Program-made: the position numbers and the translations under genes
Source: Asparagopsis taxiformis
Lineage: Eukaryota; Rhodophyta; Florideophyceae; Bonnemaisoniales; Bonnemaisoniaceae
NCBI GenBank assembly: GCA_030407315.1
Contig: JALQPE010001269.1
Span: 1 to 18,620, forward strand
Reading direction: 5' to 3'
Length of the DNA: 18,620 nucleotides
Shown: in pieces, positions 17,232 through 18,620 of the stretch
Layout: each line of letters begins with the position of its first letter
Position numbering within the stretch: the first letter of the stretch is position 1
Notes under the pieces: generated by a model
Database searches by the model: none
What the model was told of the DNA's origin: nothing
What the model saw: only the letters and a program-made list of their open reading frames with translations

Positions 17232-17400
17232 TTCAAAAACCTCCTCAGTCCTCTAACACTTTCCCACTCGGTGAACAGATAATTGCCTTCGCGCCAGCAG
17301 CGTACAGCACCTGCCTCCATATGTTGCCGGCAAAGTTCTTCTACTTCTTCATCGCTAATGCCGGTTCAAGGGGTTGTTTGGATATAAAATTATCAGACAT
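17201..17400 (-). CDS. Small acidic hypothetical protein, frameshifted
   Basis: A small gene broken by at least one indel. From ATG at 17400 (AAGGAGG six bases upstream) the frame reads MSDNFISKQPLEP, then one C is missing at plus-strand GG 17363-17364, and the protein continues GISDEEVEELCRQHMEAGAV, RCWREGNYLFTEWES. The observed frame then runs to TGA at 17201-17203, overlapping the next gene by 31 bases. A further one-base gain in the T pair of GTGTTAG would instead give an earlier TGA at 17245-17247, just before the next gene's ribosome site. Length is therefore about 50 or 66 aa. I do not recognise the family. The strong ribosome site and coherent acidic helix-like sequence support a real gene between the lipoprotein and the two-TM protein. 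Confidence 0.6.
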
Positions 17401-17422
17401 GTCATCCTCCTTCGTGGAGTGG

Positions 17423-18432
17423 CTAGTTCTTGAGTTGGGGCAGGGACTCCCAGGCTCTCAATGTCCCTTCGTCAGAGGCTGTCAGGACAAAAATCCGTCG
17501 GGCCAGATCCCGGGCAACTTTTCCGGACGCCTGTTCAATGGGTTTGCGATAGGAGTTGCGTATGACGGCTTGTACGCTTTCCTCGGATTGTCCGGGAAGG
17601 TTTTTCAGAAGTGCTTTGGCATCGGAATCCGACAGGGCCGAGAGCTTGGCCAAAACGGTATTACGCCGGTCTTTTAGCAGGGTAGCGGCAGCCTGTGTGG
17701 CGTGACGCTAAGTACTACCGTATCGCTGGGTTTGACCGTCACTGTTCCGTCTTCCGGATCGACCTCTGCTTCTGATTGGCTAACCGAAAGGTTAGCTAAC
17801 CGCGCAACATGGGGTGCGGTACAGGTACTGGCGTATTGCTGGAGATTACGTTCCGCGGTGGCGAATGTTTGCGAGTTGCGATCATTGAAGAGAGCCGTTC
17901 GTTGGCCTTTTAACGCCTGGAGAACCAGTCGTTGAACGTTTTCGGCATTAGGTGCAATCAGATAGCTTTGGTTAAAACTGCTGCCGAATCCTTGTGCTGC
18001 TGTATTGAATGCTCCCCAGGTAGCTGTTGCGTCAGGATGCATCCGGCCAATACCGATCATGGTGGTGACCAAATGACTCCATACTTCCAAATCCTGTTTC
18101 CCTTTTTTCATAACGTTTCTGGGATTCCGCCAATGCCTGAAACCACCACATGCAGGTGAGGTCCACCAGGGCCAGACCTTCATCTATATAATTGTTGATT
18201 GCATCACGGTCAGGTTTCGGATTGCTTCCACCGGTATACTCCGGAGTGGCCCGGCTACGCGCATCGTAAAGCGTTTAAAGGCTTCCTCCGCAGCCTTTTT
18301 GGCATCAGCGTGTCGATCATCGTATGGGTGCATCAAGGGGACAGGATTTATGGCTTCGCGGCTGTTAAGCCCGAAGCAGCCACTGATAAAAATACAGGCT
18401 AAGGATAGGGTGAGAAGTCTGCGATGGTTCAT
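17423..18432 (-). CDS. Large lipoprotein of unknown function, three frameshifts
   Basis: A predicted lipoprotein of 336 aa after correction. ATG at 18432 (AAAGGAG upstream) starts a signal peptide with lipobox ISGC, lipidation at C19. The following region includes YDDRHADAKKAAEEAFKRFT, YTGGSNPKPDRDAINNYIDE, then a striking GLALVDLTCMWWFQALAESQ, VWSHLVTTMIGIGRMHPDAT and FGSSFNQSYLIAPNAENVQR. The C-terminal part is helical with regular heptad-like spacing (LSALSDSDAKALLKNLPGQS). Indels: one G lost (plus-strand 18250-18252), one base gained (18100-18108 run of CCC and T6), one G lost (near 17701). Without correction it would appear as three unrelated ORFs. I do not know the family. It begins a leftward operon with two further genes, 22 bases and overlapping apart, so the three products probably act together at the envelope. 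Confidence 0.75.
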
Positions 18433-18620
18433 GGAGGCTCCTTTGATCTTGTGCATTTTGGTGGCATCAAGTGTCGATGAACATCTTCAAAGGAGTGCAA
18501 AGGAAGGGCTGTTTTCCTTTAAGTACGACAACAATCCTTTGTTGATCAAGTACCAGTCCGCAAGTTTTATTCAAGTGTAGCAGTGGATTGGTGTTTTGCT
18601 CGTAGAGACGGTATATCGGT
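18433..18620. other. Upstream region of the lipoprotein operon, no gene seen
   Basis: This 188-base end of the window contains two small inverted repeats, AAAGGAA / TTCCTTT (around 18499-18520) and CAACAA / TTGTTG (around 18528-18543), and no convincing ORF on either strand. It must hold the promoter for the leftward operon unless that lies outside the window; I could not identify clear -35/-10 boxes. Confidence 0.4.

Noticed and set aside
18299..18580. 93-codon plus-strand ORF at the right end
   Set aside because: It overlaps the lipoprotein signal peptide in antisense and has no ribosome site or family likeness.
1..18620. CRISPR arrays, tRNA/rRNA genes, insertion sequences, prophage or attachment sites
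   Set aside because: I found no regularly spaced repeats, tRNA-like T-loops in intergenic DNA, transposase or integrase motifs in any frame.

Overview
The window looks like a chromosomal segment of a gammaproteobacterium. The protein families point that way: a photolyase/TIGR02450/DUF3833 cluster, an Ahr-like aldehyde reductase, DUF1289, an MsbA-related exporter and a PEP-CTERM surface protein. The PEP-CTERM tail suggests an environmental, biofilm- or exopolysaccharide-forming species. Genus cannot be fixed from the sequence alone. I see no tRNA, rRNA, CRISPR array, insertion sequence or phage gene.

Layout. 1-1764 (+): the 3' part of a DNA photolyase, a small Trp-rich TIGR02450 protein and a DUF3833 protein, a grouping associated in other Proteobacteria with light and singlet-oxygen responses. 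1927-5598 (+): two tandem paralogous methyl-accepting chemotaxis proteins that share a conserved upstream element. 5700-7481 (+): a VOC/glyoxalase-like protein, a small membrane protein and a zinc alcohol dehydrogenase close to Ahr. 7646-9903 (+): a PEP-CTERM beta-propeller protein and an internally duplicated lipoprotein, each with its own terminator and a shared promoter-like motif. 10256-11653 (+): a zinc-ribbon membrane protein, a DUF1289 protein and a NarL/LuxR-type response regulator. 11589-13764 (-): a GlxA-type AraC regulator translationally coupled (ATGA) to an MFS transporter. 13948-16717 (+): a small hypothetical protein, an MsbA-related ABC exporter and a nucleoside deaminase. 16815-18432 (-): an apparent three-gene operon of a lipoprotein, a small acidic protein and a two-TM protein resembling DUF4231/SLATT domains. 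I do not recognise the operon as a whole, and it is the best candidate here for an uncharacterised system.

Reading-frame quality dominates interpretation. Fourteen of the 21 genes can be read end to end only if one-base indels are allowed. I count 25 (about 18 losses and 7 gains), mostly in short homopolymers, and in every affected gene the total corrects to a whole number of codons. I saw no in-frame stop that would need a substitution. This fits uncorrected sequencing or consensus errors better than real gene decay, but the sequence alone cannot prove it. I therefore annotate these genes full length, as CDS with frameshifts, and give each break point.
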